From Brasilonema sennae CENA114 (GTDB lineage: Bacteria > Cyanobacteriota > Cyanobacteriia > Cyanobacteriales > Nostocaceae), in assembly GCF_006968745.1 (NCBI RefSeq), contig NZ_CP030118.1, forward strand, positions 5,515,943-5,579,942: DNA of 64,000 nucleotides. Reading direction: 5' to 3'. This document shows positions 51,671-60,185 of the stretch, one piece after another. Each line of letters starts with the position of its first letter. Within the stretch, counting starts at the first letter, position 1. Made by a program: the position numbers and the translations under genes. The notes under the pieces are model-generated. The model did not search any database and was not told where the DNA came from. It saw only the letters and a program-made list of their open reading frames with translations.

Positions 51671-52690
51671 TCAGCGCCGATATTCATCCCCGCAGTCACC
51701 AATTAACTTATACAAATCCCGTGATTTGCTAGATACAGCATTTATTTGATTGAAATCCTCAGCATCCAGTGTGAAGTTAAAAACTCTGGTATTGTCTTGT
51801 ATATGTTCAGATGCGCCAAGCCTTGCACCCACAATCACACCTGCAACAGTTGGCTGCTCCAAAATATAACGCACTGCCACATTGGAGATACTGACATTGT
51901 ATTTGTCAGCTATTTCTTTTAGGGTAGAAAGTAATTCTTGAAAAAGTCTCCAACCACCCCAACCATCTATCATATTTTTGTATTTTCTCAAGCTGGCAGT
52001 GGTTAAGTCAAACCCTCGTGGTTCCGGTTTACCTAAGTACTTTTCAGATAACAAACCACCGCAAACTGTGCCATATGTGAAAAGTTTTATGTCGTGCTGT
52101 TGACAAAACGGAATCATATTCACTTCTGGACGACGATCAACCAGAGAAAATTGCACTTGATTAGATACTATTTTGATGCCAGCATCTGTAATAATTTGCA
52201 AATGTTCCGTATCAAAATTAGTCAAAGCTAAATGTTTAATTTTTCCCTCTGTTTGCAGTTCTGCCATATATTTGAGGGCATCTAGATAATTTTTATCCCG
52301 GTATTCCCACCAGTGAAATTGCATCAAATCTAAAGATTCAACGTCCATCCTTCTCAATGAAACATTGATGTTTTCTTCAACCAATTCTCTGGTCATCTTG
52401 GTAGGACGAGGTACCCATTTCGTAAAGGCTTGAATATTGGATAAAGCTTCTTTACCACGAGTTGCAATCAATTGACGGCGAAACTCACCAATAAAATCTT
52501 CTGCTGGTCCATAATGGTCTGCTAAATCCCATGTTGTAAAGCCTGCATCCACATATTTGAACATACTTTGAATAGCGGCTTTTGGATCAATGCGTCCATG
52601 CGCACCAGAGACTTGCCACATTCCATTTAAAACCCGACAAATGTTTAAATCAGGTGTAAATTGTAAACGACTTGAGGTGGGTAGATTCAT
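51671..52690 (-). CDS. Aldo/keto reductase
   Basis: A 339-residue NADPH-dependent oxidoreductase of the aldo/keto reductase superfamily. TTWDLADHYGPAEDFIGEFR has the catalytic Asp and Tyr, FTKWV the Lys and LMQFHWWEYRD the His. SNVAVRYILEQPTVAGVIVG is the cofactor-binding signature near the C-terminus. It resembles the plant and cyanobacterial group of soluble reductases, but the substrate is unknown. The second of two adjacent ATGs (52690) is used. Confidence 0.92.
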   Translation of the reverse strand: MNLPTSSRLQFTPDLNICRVLNGMWQVSGAHGRIDPKAAIQSMFKYVDAGFTTWDLADHYGPAEDFIGEFRRQLIATRGKEALSNIQAFTKWVPRPTKMTRELVEENINVSLRRMDVESLDLMQFHWWEYRDKNYLDALKYMAELQTEGKIKHLALTNFDTEHLQIITDAGIKIVSNQVQFSLVDRRPEVNMIPFCQQHDIKLFTYGTVCGGLLSEKYLGKPEPRGFDLTTASLRKYKNMIDGWGGWRLFQELLSTLKEIADKYNVSISNVAVRYILEQPTVAGVIVGARLGASEHIQDNTRVFNFTLDAEDFNQINAVSSKSRDLYKLIGDCGDEYRR

Positions 52691-53058
52691 CACAAATTAC
52701 GGCAGAATTCCTTTCATACATTAAGCATGGCAGGGAAAGGTGCCGTCCTCCAACTATTGAACGACAATTGAACAACAAAAATTTTGGTCTTGCTTGAGAG
52801 TATAATCGATAGCTGAGTGCCCTGGCTGTTTCATGTTGGCAAATGCACCATCTCGCGTACATTTCCTCGCACACCGCCCTACACTTTTACCCCCTTATAC
52901 CCTCCCATAACGAAGGATCTCGTTGCGTAAGTCCTGATTATAATACCAATTCTCTGTAAACTTGCACTTAATATTTACTCTTTTATTCTTGGCGTTCTTG
53001 GCGTCTTGGCGGTTAGTTTAATAAACATTAAGTGCATCTTCATAGAGAATTGGTATAA
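52691..53058. other. Intergenic region with a MITE-like element
   Basis: The first 240 bp up to about 52940 show no gene, and CCCCCTTATACCCTCCC (about 52890) belongs to the G-rich repeat class. A 114-bp inverted-repeat element occupies 52943-53056 and ends 2 bp before the cytochrome c6 stop codon. Confidence 0.6.
52943..53056. mobile_element. MITE-like element, 114 bp
   Basis: Terminal inverted repeats of 13 bp (ATACCAATTCTCT) continue after an 8-nt mismatched stretch with a further 9-bp match (GCACTTAAT). The centre holds GGCGTTCTTGGCGTCTTGG, also seen in reverse near 3347. TA dinucleotides flank both ends, as expected for IS630/Tc1-type non-autonomous elements. It has no coding capacity. 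Confidence 0.7.
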
Positions 53059-53406
53059 CTAACGCCAGCCTTTTTCAGCTTGCTTTAACACATAAGCGGA
53101 TAAATCTTGTATTTCTTGTTTGCTAAGGCGATCTTCGTAGGCTGGCATATTATTTTTACCATTAGTAACAATGGAGGAAATTGCCTCAATGGAATCCATA
53201 TGATATTTTTTTAGTGCTTTTAATTTTAAATTCTTGCCTCGTCTAACAATGTTGCTACCGTTAATATGACAACCAGCACATTGAACACTAAATATTTTTT
53301 CGGCGTTCACTGTATCTGTAGCTAATGCTGTAGGAATGAAGTTCAGATTTAAGACAATGAATGTCAGTAAGAGAATGATGATTAGCTTTTTCAATTTGAT
53401 ACTCAT
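53059..53406 (-). CDS. petJ: Cytochrome c6 (PetJ-like)
   Basis: A 115-residue exported class I cytochrome that carries electrons from cytochrome b6f to photosystem I or to oxidase in the thylakoid lumen. The signal peptide (about 1-29) ends in ALAT. The haem site is CAGCH, the axial Met lies in GKNNMPAYEDRLS, and the C-terminus AYVLKQAEKGWR is typical of c6. It may be a c6-like paralogue rather than the main c6, since genomes of this group often encode several. It abuts a MITE-like element at its 3' end. Confidence 0.92.
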   Translation of the reverse strand: MSIKLKKLIIILLLTFIVLNLNFIPTALATDTVNAEKIFSVQCAGCHINGSNIVRRGKNLKLKALKKYHMDSIEAISSIVTNGKNNMPAYEDRLSKQEIQDLSAYVLKQAEKGWR

Positions 53407-53464
53407 TTCAATATCACAGAAAGTTGGATTTTTGGGTTAACAATTTCTATTTTCAAACAAGCTT

Positions 53465-53590
53465 TGGCGATCGCCCGTAAGCGCAAAGCGCACGCAATCA
53501 TGCGCTCTTCCGTAAGGCGTGCCGTAGGCATACAAAGCAGTGTGTCCGTAAGGACTCAGGGCAGACGCAATCATGCGTATCGCCAAACAA
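53465..53590. repeat. Palindromic dispersed repeat
   Basis: GGCGATCGCCCGTAAGCGCA, GCGCTCTTCCGTAAGGCGTG, GTGTCCGTAAGGACTCAGGG and a final GCGTATCGCCAAA. Similar modules occur at 47862-47960 and 62820-62990. Confidence 0.8.
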
Positions 53591-53695
53591 TTGATTTCTA
53601 CAAGCTACATAGCTAAATCTCCTTTGCTGGGTAGAATTTTGATGCTGTATCTGTTGATTATCATCCTATATAGTGTCAGGAAAATCACGACTTAG

Positions 53696-55165
53696 ATGAA
53701 TCGCAATGCTGTATTATTGGCTGTCGCCGCACTATTGCTGATTGCCTTTTCTTGGTGGGGTGTCATTACAGCGCAAACTGGGTTACTGGTGCGTCACCTT
53801 AACCGTGAAGGAGTGCCTATGCTATACGTTGCACCACGTAACGCCGAGAAGATACCAGGTGTCCTTGTAGCGCACGGTTATGCAGGTTCTAAGCAGTTGA
53901 TGTTGGGTTACGGCCACGTTTTAGCACACGCAGGTTACGCCGTGATGCTGTGGGATTTCAACAGTCATGGGGCTAACGCCAAACCACTGGAACGTGGTTC
54001 ACTTCAGCAAAATCTAGATGTTGCTTATGCAGCAATCTTGGAACAGCCAGAGGTTGATTCGTCGCGTTTAGCAATGCTCGGTCATTCTATGGGGAGTGGT
54101 GCAGTCATGTCAGCCGGTATTCAGAATGTAAACCGTTTTGCTGCTACTGTTGCCGTTTCGCCCACGGGTGCGGCGGTAACGCCCAAAGCGCCGCGTAATC
54201 TCCAGTTGCAAGCAGGTTCTTGGGAAGGAGGTTTTGTTGGGAATGCACAGCGGTTATTGAAGGCGGCGGGAGGAGAAAATGAAAATTTGGCTGCTGGAAG
54301 AGGACGCGAACTTGTCGTCATTCCCAACGCTGAACACATCACTATTTTGTTTAGGAATGCTAGCCACCAAGCTGCCAAAAACTGGCTTGATGCCACTTTT
54401 GGAGTGCAACGTAATAGTGACTACGTTGATCGTCGGATGATTTGGTATTTCTTGCACTTGTTAGCGTGGCTGGCTTTACTTGGCGCAGTTGCTTCTATGA
54501 AAGAGGATACGGGCAAATTCTCCGCATCTTCTAAAACGTCACTACGTTTTTTCTCTGGTTTGAGAAGCTGGGGAGGTTTACTAATAGCACCGTTTGTAGC
54601 AAGTGGTGTACTGGTGTTACTGAGTCGTAGTGGCGATATTAACAGTTTGGGTGGCTTGCTGGTAGGCGGTGCAGTAAGTATTTGGTTCGGCGTAGCGGGT
54701 TTGGTTTGGTTGGCTGTCATGTTTCGCTTACCACGTCCTACACTACGAACTATTGGTTTAGGCATAGCACTATTTGTAGTCTTGTGGATTGCCTTTGGTG
54801 CAATGGCACAGGTGGTGTGGCTACAGTGGTGGCTTATTCCGGCGCGTTTAAAGTTATTTCCCCTGATATCACTCGCTTGTTTTCCTTGGTTTTTGGCATC
54901 TGGAGTCGCACAACAAGACGTTGGAGTTGGAAAACGAATTTTGTGGTGGCTAGGGCAAAGTGTGATTTTGATAGGGGGCTTTATTTTGGTGCTTTACTTA
55001 TTGCCTGAACTTAGTTTTATTTCTCTTTTGCTACCATTATTTCCTTTGATTATAGGGATTTTTTCCTATGCCAGCAGCTTGTATAAAGAAATTTGGAGTT
55101 ATGCCCTTGGCAGTGCTTTATTGTTTGGCTGGATACTAGCTGCTGCCTTTCCTTTAGCTAGCTAG
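53696..55165 (+). CDS. Membrane-bound alpha/beta hydrolase with C-terminal transmembrane domain
   Basis: A 489-residue protein. An N-terminal membrane anchor (about 5-25) is followed by a hydrolase domain with VLVAHGYAGSKQLM, GHSMGSGAVMSAG as nucleophile elbow and a late IPNAEHITILF that probably gives the catalytic His. From about residue 245 there are around eight hydrophobic segments up to the end. This combination of a dienelactone hydrolase-like domain and a polytopic tail is known from uncharacterised bacterial proteins; the function is unknown. Confidence 0.8.
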   Translation: MNRNAVLLAVAALLLIAFSWWGVITAQTGLLVRHLNREGVPMLYVAPRNAEKIPGVLVAHGYAGSKQLMLGYGHVLAHAGYAVMLWDFNSHGANAKPLERGSLQQNLDVAYAAILEQPEVDSSRLAMLGHSMGSGAVMSAGIQNVNRFAATVAVSPTGAAVTPKAPRNLQLQAGSWEGGFVGNAQRLLKAAGGENENLAAGRGRELVVIPNAEHITILFRNASHQAAKNWLDATFGVQRNSDYVDRRMIWYFLHLLAWLALLGAVASMKEDTGKFSASSKTSLRFFSGLRSWGGLLIAPFVASGVLVLLSRSGDINSLGGLLVGGAVSIWFGVAGLVWLAVMFRLPRPTLRTIGLGIALFVVLWIAFGAMAQVVWLQWWLIPARLKLFPLISLACFPWFLASGVAQQDVGVGKRILWWLGQSVILIGGFILVLYLLPELSFISLLLPLFPLIIGIFSYASSLYKEIWSYALGSALLFGWILAAAFPLAS

Positions 55166-55354
55166 AAAATCATACTTACTAACTACCGCATCAAAAAGAT
55201 TTTTGATGTTTTGGAGAGGGCAGACGACATTGAAGACAACAAACTTGCCATCCTGGAATGGATGTATGTTCCGCTACTAATTCATTCCGAGCGACAACTT
55301 AAACTTCTTTACCAAGAACTTTCCAAAGACCGTTTTGTCTGGAAGATGCAGTAA
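55166..55354 (+). pseudogene. Gene fragment without a start codon
   Basis: The frame stays open for 62 codons directly after the hydrolase stop codon, in the same frame. It encodes FDVLERADDIEDNKLAILEW and MYVPLLIHSERQLKLLYQEL, a folded-protein type of sequence. It resembles a motif of large uncharacterised bacterial proteins (EWxYxPLLxxxxRxPKxLxxxL), from memory only. No ATG or ribosome binding site lies at its start, so it is probably the relic of a longer gene. Confidence 0.45.
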
Positions 55355-55393
55355 ATTTCAGACAACTTTTGCTACCGATTCTTCACGCTTTGC

Positions 55394-57031
55394 TCATTCG
55401 GTTGCTTCAGACGTCACTAGGTTTATAAGCCTTGAAGCAATCTCGTTGACTGGGAGGACGAAATCTACAGTCCCGGTGGAAATGGCAGCGTCGGGCATAT
55501 CGAAAAACTCGCTAGTACTATCATCAGAGGTAATAACCTTACCGCCCATCTGATGAATCGCCTGCACTCCCAAAGCGCCATCATTACCTGTACCACTGAG
55601 GATTACGGCTATTGCCCGCTGTTTGAAACTAGCTGCCACTGACTCCAACAGCAAGTCGGCAGAAGGGCGGGCAAAATCCACGAATACGGCTTGCGAAAGG
55701 CAAATAGTACCGTTTGTAGTAACTAGCAGGTGTTCGTTTTGGGGAGCAAAGTAGATAATGGACGGTCGTAATGGCTCTCCTTCTTGTGCAAGCTTGAGAG
55801 GCAAAGTCATAGAACCGCTCAGGGCGGATGCCATTGAGCTGGAGTTGGATTGGGTGTCCAAGTGCTGTACCACGATGATGGCTGCCGGAAAGTTCAGTGG
55901 TAAGGCAACTAGGATCTGGCTTAAGGCGCTTATCCCACCGTCACCTACTGCCAGCACCACCACTTTGTCAGCAGTTAGTTCTTGTTGTGTCTCGTTATTC
56001 GGTACTTCGTTATTTGCGGTTCCAGTAGCTGTAGCAGGCAATTGGTTCATGAACAGTGCTTGCCGGATGACGTCAGAGCGTTGTTGCGCCTCAATAGCCT
56101 GCGCTTCAAAAAGCTTTGCTGACTTGATGCGCGTCCTAGAGCGTGCATTAGTAGCCATCTTAAACATCAGCTCCGCTCGCTCTTCTAAAGAACCAATTGC
56201 CGCCCACAACGCCTCCTCTTGGACCTGAGCCTGAGCCGCCTGCAAACTAGCCTGTGAGAAGGCGTGGCCCACGCGACACCGGAACTGGAGAAAATTTCTT
56301 TCCTGCAATTGGAACAGGCTACCGCCGCAGTCTGGACAGCGAAAGCCCGCACTTATCCCAAGCGGTCCGTTGTTCCGTAAAGCCACCCCATCGAGTTCCA
56401 CAATGTCGGGTTCCATTTCCAGTTCGCCCTCGTTAGACATATTCAAAGCTCCTTGTGTTGCTATTGGTTCATAAGTTAGCTGTACTAAAAGGGGAGCGAT
56501 TGACACCACTGGCAGGATATAGTCAACGTCTACGTGTTCGATGGCGCTGTTGGGCATCCCGGAAAACAGGGCATCATCGGGGTTCTGAACGACTGCCACA
56601 CCGCCAAGTTTTTTCACGTCTATAAGCCCCGCTGTCCCGTCGTCAAGCGTGCCCGACAACACCACACCAACCACTCGGCTTTTGTACGCCTTTGCTGCTG
56701 TGCGAAACAGGGGATCGACCGCCGGACGACAGTGATTTTCATTAGGACCCTGCACCACGCGGATGTAGCCGCGTTTAACTAGCAAGTGGTAGTCCGGCGG
56801 TGCTACGTAGATCCGTCCATGCTCTATAGCCTCACCGTCTTTTGCATGAGTCGCGCTCAAGGAACCACAACGGCTCAAGAGATCCGGCAACAAGCTTTTA
56901 AATTGCGGTGAAACGTGAACGACGATGAAGATTGCAGCGCTTAGATCTTTTGGCAAAGGGGCGACCAGCGTCTTCAGCGCTTCCACGCCGCCTGCTGAAG
57001 CTCCAATAACAATAATGTCGTGACCGAGCAT
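55394..57031 (-). CDS. Tandem-domain CheB methylesterase-like protein with zinc ribbon
   Basis: A 545-residue protein without a receiver domain. The first CheB domain (about 1-190) has all catalytic parts: GASAGGVEAL (Ser), VVHVSPQ (His) and SGTLDDGTAG (Asp). A zinc-ribbon-like segment (about 228-260) reads CPDCGG and CRVGHAF. A helical region follows (about 265-335). A second CheB domain (about 355-540) has VVQHLDTQ and SGTGNDGALG, but AVGDGGISAL replaces the Ser motif, so it is probably inactive. No chemoreceptor or CheR gene is nearby. The target is unknown, perhaps a CheR/PAS signalling pathway. Confidence 0.9.
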   Translation of the reverse strand: MLGHDIIVIGASAGGVEALKTLVAPLPKDLSAAIFIVVHVSPQFKSLLPDLLSRCGSLSATHAKDGEAIEHGRIYVAPPDYHLLVKRGYIRVVQGPNENHCRPAVDPLFRTAAKAYKSRVVGVVLSGTLDDGTAGLIDVKKLGGVAVVQNPDDALFSGMPNSAIEHVDVDYILPVVSIAPLLVQLTYEPIATQGALNMSNEGELEMEPDIVELDGVALRNNGPLGISAGFRCPDCGGSLFQLQERNFLQFRCRVGHAFSQASLQAAQAQVQEEALWAAIGSLEERAELMFKMATNARSRTRIKSAKLFEAQAIEAQQRSDVIRQALFMNQLPATATGTANNEVPNNETQQELTADKVVVLAVGDGGISALSQILVALPLNFPAAIIVVQHLDTQSNSSSMASALSGSMTLPLKLAQEGEPLRPSIIYFAPQNEHLLVTTNGTICLSQAVFVDFARPSADLLLESVAASFKQRAIAVILSGTGNDGALGVQAIHQMGGKVITSDDSTSEFFDMPDAAISTGTVDFVLPVNEIASRLINLVTSEATE

Positions 57032-57379
57032 TTATTTTTCCTTATACAATAGTATCGGAAGCGCGAATAGTACCGGAATACCCATCCCATTACTGGGACT
57101 GAATGAAAGCTCCATGAATCCGGTAAAAATCCACTCAAGTATCTTTGTCGCTGGATTTGCGCAATTTAAAGAGGCACTTTGGAGCAAGCACTGTTTTCCT
57201 CATTTGCAAAGAAACTGACTCTGTAGTACCACTAGCAGAATTTATCTCGCTGCTTCCACTAAAATAACCACTACTGTTGCATCTAACTTCTAGCTAAAGA
57301 ATTGATCAATATTAAGTTTTAAAGTATACTTAAATACAAATTTTCCGAGCCAATAACTTGAATTTAGCGATCGCTGCAA
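57032..57379. other. Intergenic region upstream of cheB-like gene
   Basis: No gene or repeat array recognised. AT-rich towards 57340 and ending at a GCGATCGC site. Confidence 0.45.
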
Positions 57380-57664
57380 TTGTTCTGTGGAATAAACATT
57401 GGTCATGTTTTAGCATACGCGCCAAAATCAGCAGATGGAATATGGCTCGATGTCGCAGTCCGCGAGATTATTGAGGAAATTGCAAGCTTTGAGGTTGAAC
57501 GAGCTATACAAACTGGTGTTTACAATAAGTATCCAGTTGTAACCCACATTCCGCATCTTGAACTTCGATGCGATACGCGGAGCGTCAAGCCTCCGGCTTA
57601 TCGCCTGATTTCATTAGGACTTACGCATGAAAACCAGAGATCAAAGGTTTGGGCAAGGGTATAG
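57380..57664 (+). pseudogene. Fragment of an unknown gene with repeat-derived tail
   Basis: A 94-codon frame. The first part, DGIWLDVAVREIIEEIASFE and VERAIQTGVYNKYPVVTHIP, looks like real protein. The last 30 or so residues from RCDTRSVKPPAYRLI are encoded by a dispersed repeat (GATACGCGGAGCGTCAAGCC, 57570-57605). No ribosome binding site precedes the start. I do not recognise the family. It is either a truncated gene or a small gene whose end was replaced by a repeat. Confidence 0.4.
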
Positions 57665-57970
57665 GGGTTCAAACCCTTATACCCCTACACCCTTACCCCC
57701 TTACACCCTCCCATAACTACTCTATTAGGACTTACGCAAAAACCCTTTTAAACCCTCTTACTTTTGTGTTCTTTGTGTCCTACCCTGCGGGAAGCCCTTC
57801 GGGTATCTCCTGCACCAGACGCTACGCGTATCTCCTACGGAGACGCTGCGCGTTCGCTCTTAGCGTGCGCTTGCGCTTACGCCCAAGCCGTGTGGGCTTT
57901 GCGCTTACGCAGTCGCCTAGGTCGGGAAAGCGTCATTCGCGCTGTCTCACCGCTCCGCGTCTATGTGGTT
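57570..57970. repeat. Cluster of dispersed and G-rich repeats
   Basis: A GATACGCGGAGCGTCAAGCC repeat, a G-rich inverted repeat (57655-57690, GGGTATAGGGGTT against AACCCTTATACCC), then CACCCTTACCCCCTTACACC, and palindromic modules GGGTATCTCCTGCACCAGAC and GCGTATCTCCTACGGAGACG with CAGTCGCCTAGGTCGGGAAA (57785-57950). Two ACTTACGCA-containing blocks (about 57618 and 57729) bracket part of it. Confidence 0.8.
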
Positions 57971-58171
57971 TATTTTTTCATTATTTTGCGTAAGTCATGT
58001 CTATAAAAGCAAAGCCTTGATTGAACACTGTTTGAATGCTGAATTAGAGAGTGTGGAGTACACTTAGTAAGTATTGGCATCATTTTTCCGTTCTGCTACG
58101 AGTGGCTGAATCAAATTGATACGTTTCCCCTGTGCGTCTCCTTATTCTCTTGAACCACAAATTAATGAAAA
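57971..58171. other. Promoter region of the glycosyltransferase cluster
   Basis: No gene seen. It lies directly upstream of three co-directional glycosyltransferase genes, so it should contain their promoter, but no specific motif stands out. Confidence 0.4.
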
Positions 58172-59143
58172 ATGAGCATCAAAACAGTCGGCATGATCAG
58201 CAGCTATCCTGGTTTAGATCAAAAACCAGATTGGCTATGGCAACAAACTCCTCATCCCTTTGGTGTTTGGGGTGATATTCAAATCCATTCTACAGCCCCC
58301 AAATCAGATTTCTTATTAATGTATAACTACACGTCTTTTCCTGAACCACCGCAAAAGCAGTTGTGGTTTTGGAAGAATGCAAAGGCACAACTTGAATACG
58401 AAAAGGCACAGCAAACGCTACAAAATAAACTTATAAACATTCCTAAAGAGCGAGTCATTTATCTGTTGCGAGAACCACCTTTAGACGAAGTTATTGAATT
58501 GAATAAAAAATTTTATCAACAGGCTCAAGCGCACTGCGGTTATATTTCTGGACCAGATGATTTTGCCCCCACGCCGAATTATATGCCTGCTATTTGGTAT
58601 TATTCTAACTCATTTCGTGAGTTGAATGATATGCCACCGCCAGAAAAAACTAAACCATGTAGTTGGGTGACATCTGGTATTAGTCGTACAGTTAATCATC
58701 GCCAGCGCTTGGAATTTTTAAAACTGCTGCGAAACAGCGAATTGAAGTTTGATTTATATGGTCGTGGCTTACCAGAATGGGCACAAGGAGGCGGAGAATT
58801 GAGCAACAAATGGTATGGTATGGCTCCATACTATTATAACTTGGCAATTGAAAATTATGCTGACAATAATTGGTATGTGAGTGAGAAGCTATGGGATGCT
58901 TTGCTTGCTTGGTGTTTACCAATTTATTATGGGGGAACTGCCGCAGATAAATTATTACCTCCTGGTAGTTTTTTGAGATTACCAAGTTTGGATGAAAAAG
59001 GACTTCTTTACATTCAAGAAGTGACAGCAACAACTGATGCGTGGTATGCAGCCAAGAGTGCGATCGCCGAAGCCAGACAAATTATTTTACATAAGTTAAA
59101 TTTGTTAAATTGGCTCTCGGATTACGTTACAAATTGTTCATGA
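58172..59143 (+). CDS. Family 10 glycosyltransferase (fucosyltransferase-like)
   Basis: A 323-residue enzyme resembling alpha-1,3-fucosyltransferases of CAZy family GT10. The diagnostic C-terminal donor-binding region reads YNLAIENYADNNWYVSEKLW followed by DALLAWCLPIYYGG. LLREPPLDEV and DLYGRGLPEW match other family positions. There is no signal peptide or membrane segment, so it is a cytoplasmic enzyme modifying a lipid- or protein-linked glycan. It is followed by two related transferase genes at 33 and 10 nt spacing, which points to one transcription unit for a surface glycan. Confidence 0.88.
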   Translation: MSIKTVGMISSYPGLDQKPDWLWQQTPHPFGVWGDIQIHSTAPKSDFLLMYNYTSFPEPPQKQLWFWKNAKAQLEYEKAQQTLQNKLINIPKERVIYLLREPPLDEVIELNKKFYQQAQAHCGYISGPDDFAPTPNYMPAIWYYSNSFRELNDMPPPEKTKPCSWVTSGISRTVNHRQRLEFLKLLRNSELKFDLYGRGLPEWAQGGGELSNKWYGMAPYYYNLAIENYADNNWYVSEKLWDALLAWCLPIYYGGTAADKLLPPGSFLRLPSLDEKGLLYIQEVTATTDAWYAAKSAIAEARQIILHKLNLLNWLSDYVTNCS

Positions 59144-59176
59144 TGACGGTAATTATGGAAATATGTGGAGACTTGG

Positions 59177-60175
59177 ATGACTGAAGGTATTTACGTACTC
59201 GCTAACGATATCGTCTTTGACCAGTTAGTAGCTTTCTTAAATAGTATTGAAGCAAATGCCGGCAAACCTTATCCAGTTTGTATCATTCCTTATGATAAAA
59301 CTATTGAACAAGTAAAAGACGAAATCAAAAACAGAAACAATGTAGAAATATTTGCAGATACAGCAGCTATTGCACGTTGGGAAGATTTCGCCACTAAAAT
59401 CTGGCAAACTCATCCTAGTGCTTTCCAAACTTGGCAACAAAACGGCATCTCGGGAGTTTATCGCCTAGGAATGCATCGTCGTTTTTGTGGCTTCGATGGT
59501 CCGTTTAATAAATTTATTTATTTCGATGCTGATATTCTAGTCCTAAATTCTTTAGATTATATTTTTCAGCAGTTAAATCAGAATGACTTCGTTGTTTATG
59601 ATTTCCAATATAAAGATCCTACTCATGTCTACAATGTTAAGTCGAATAACTTATTAAATGTTTTCCCGCTTGCTCGCATAGATTCTGAAATTTTTTGCGC
59701 GGGTATGTATGGAAGTAAAAAGGATATTTTTAATCAATCTCAACGTAATAAGATTATATCACAACTCAAACAAGATGAAGCAGAAATTTTATATATGAAT
59801 GCTCCCGACCAAACTATTCTCAACTACATGGTCATGAAGTCAGGCATATCTAGCTATAATTTCGCCCATCATCTCCCGGAAAATGAAAGAACCGGTTGTT
59901 GCGTAACTTCTCCCCATTTTGAAGCCATAAATAATATCTTGTATGACAAAGGTCATCCGTTAACTTATATTCACTATATCGGTTTATCGTCTCAGTTGTT
60001 TAGCCGCATTTGTTCTGGAGAAAATATTGATTTTCCTTACCGGGAAATTTTCTTGCATTATCGCTATCTACATGAACCAGACAAGCGACCAAAATTCAAC
60101 AGTAAGCCGAAAGCTTACAATGCACCGCCAAGTTTAGCTACACGTATTTTCCGAAAGTTAGGATTAGCAGGTTGA
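59177..60175 (+). CDS. GT8-like glycosyltransferase, first paralogue
   Basis: A 332-residue putative GT-A fold transferase. YVLANDIVFDQLVAFLNSIE is followed by IYFDADILVL, a DxD motif for metal and nucleotide sugar. A late APDQTILNYMVMK and YIHYIGLSSQ supply further conserved positions. It is similar in layout and length to the next gene, suggesting an old duplication. GGAG spaced 6 nt before the ATG at 59177 supports that start over GTG 59165. The donor and acceptor are unknown. Confidence 0.82.
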   Translation: MTEGIYVLANDIVFDQLVAFLNSIEANAGKPYPVCIIPYDKTIEQVKDEIKNRNNVEIFADTAAIARWEDFATKIWQTHPSAFQTWQQNGISGVYRLGMHRRFCGFDGPFNKFIYFDADILVLNSLDYIFQQLNQNDFVVYDFQYKDPTHVYNVKSNNLLNVFPLARIDSEIFCAGMYGSKKDIFNQSQRNKIISQLKQDEAEILYMNAPDQTILNYMVMKSGISSYNFAHHLPENERTGCCVTSPHFEAINNILYDKGHPLTYIHYIGLSSQLFSRICSGENIDFPYREIFLHYRYLHEPDKRPKFNSKPKAYNAPPSLATRIFRKLGLAG

Positions 60176-60185
60176 GGATTATTCA

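Noticed and set aside
57649..58006. Frames of 80-114 codons around 57.7-58.0 kb
   Set aside because: Encoded by repeats and G-rich tracts; composition is typical of repeat translation.
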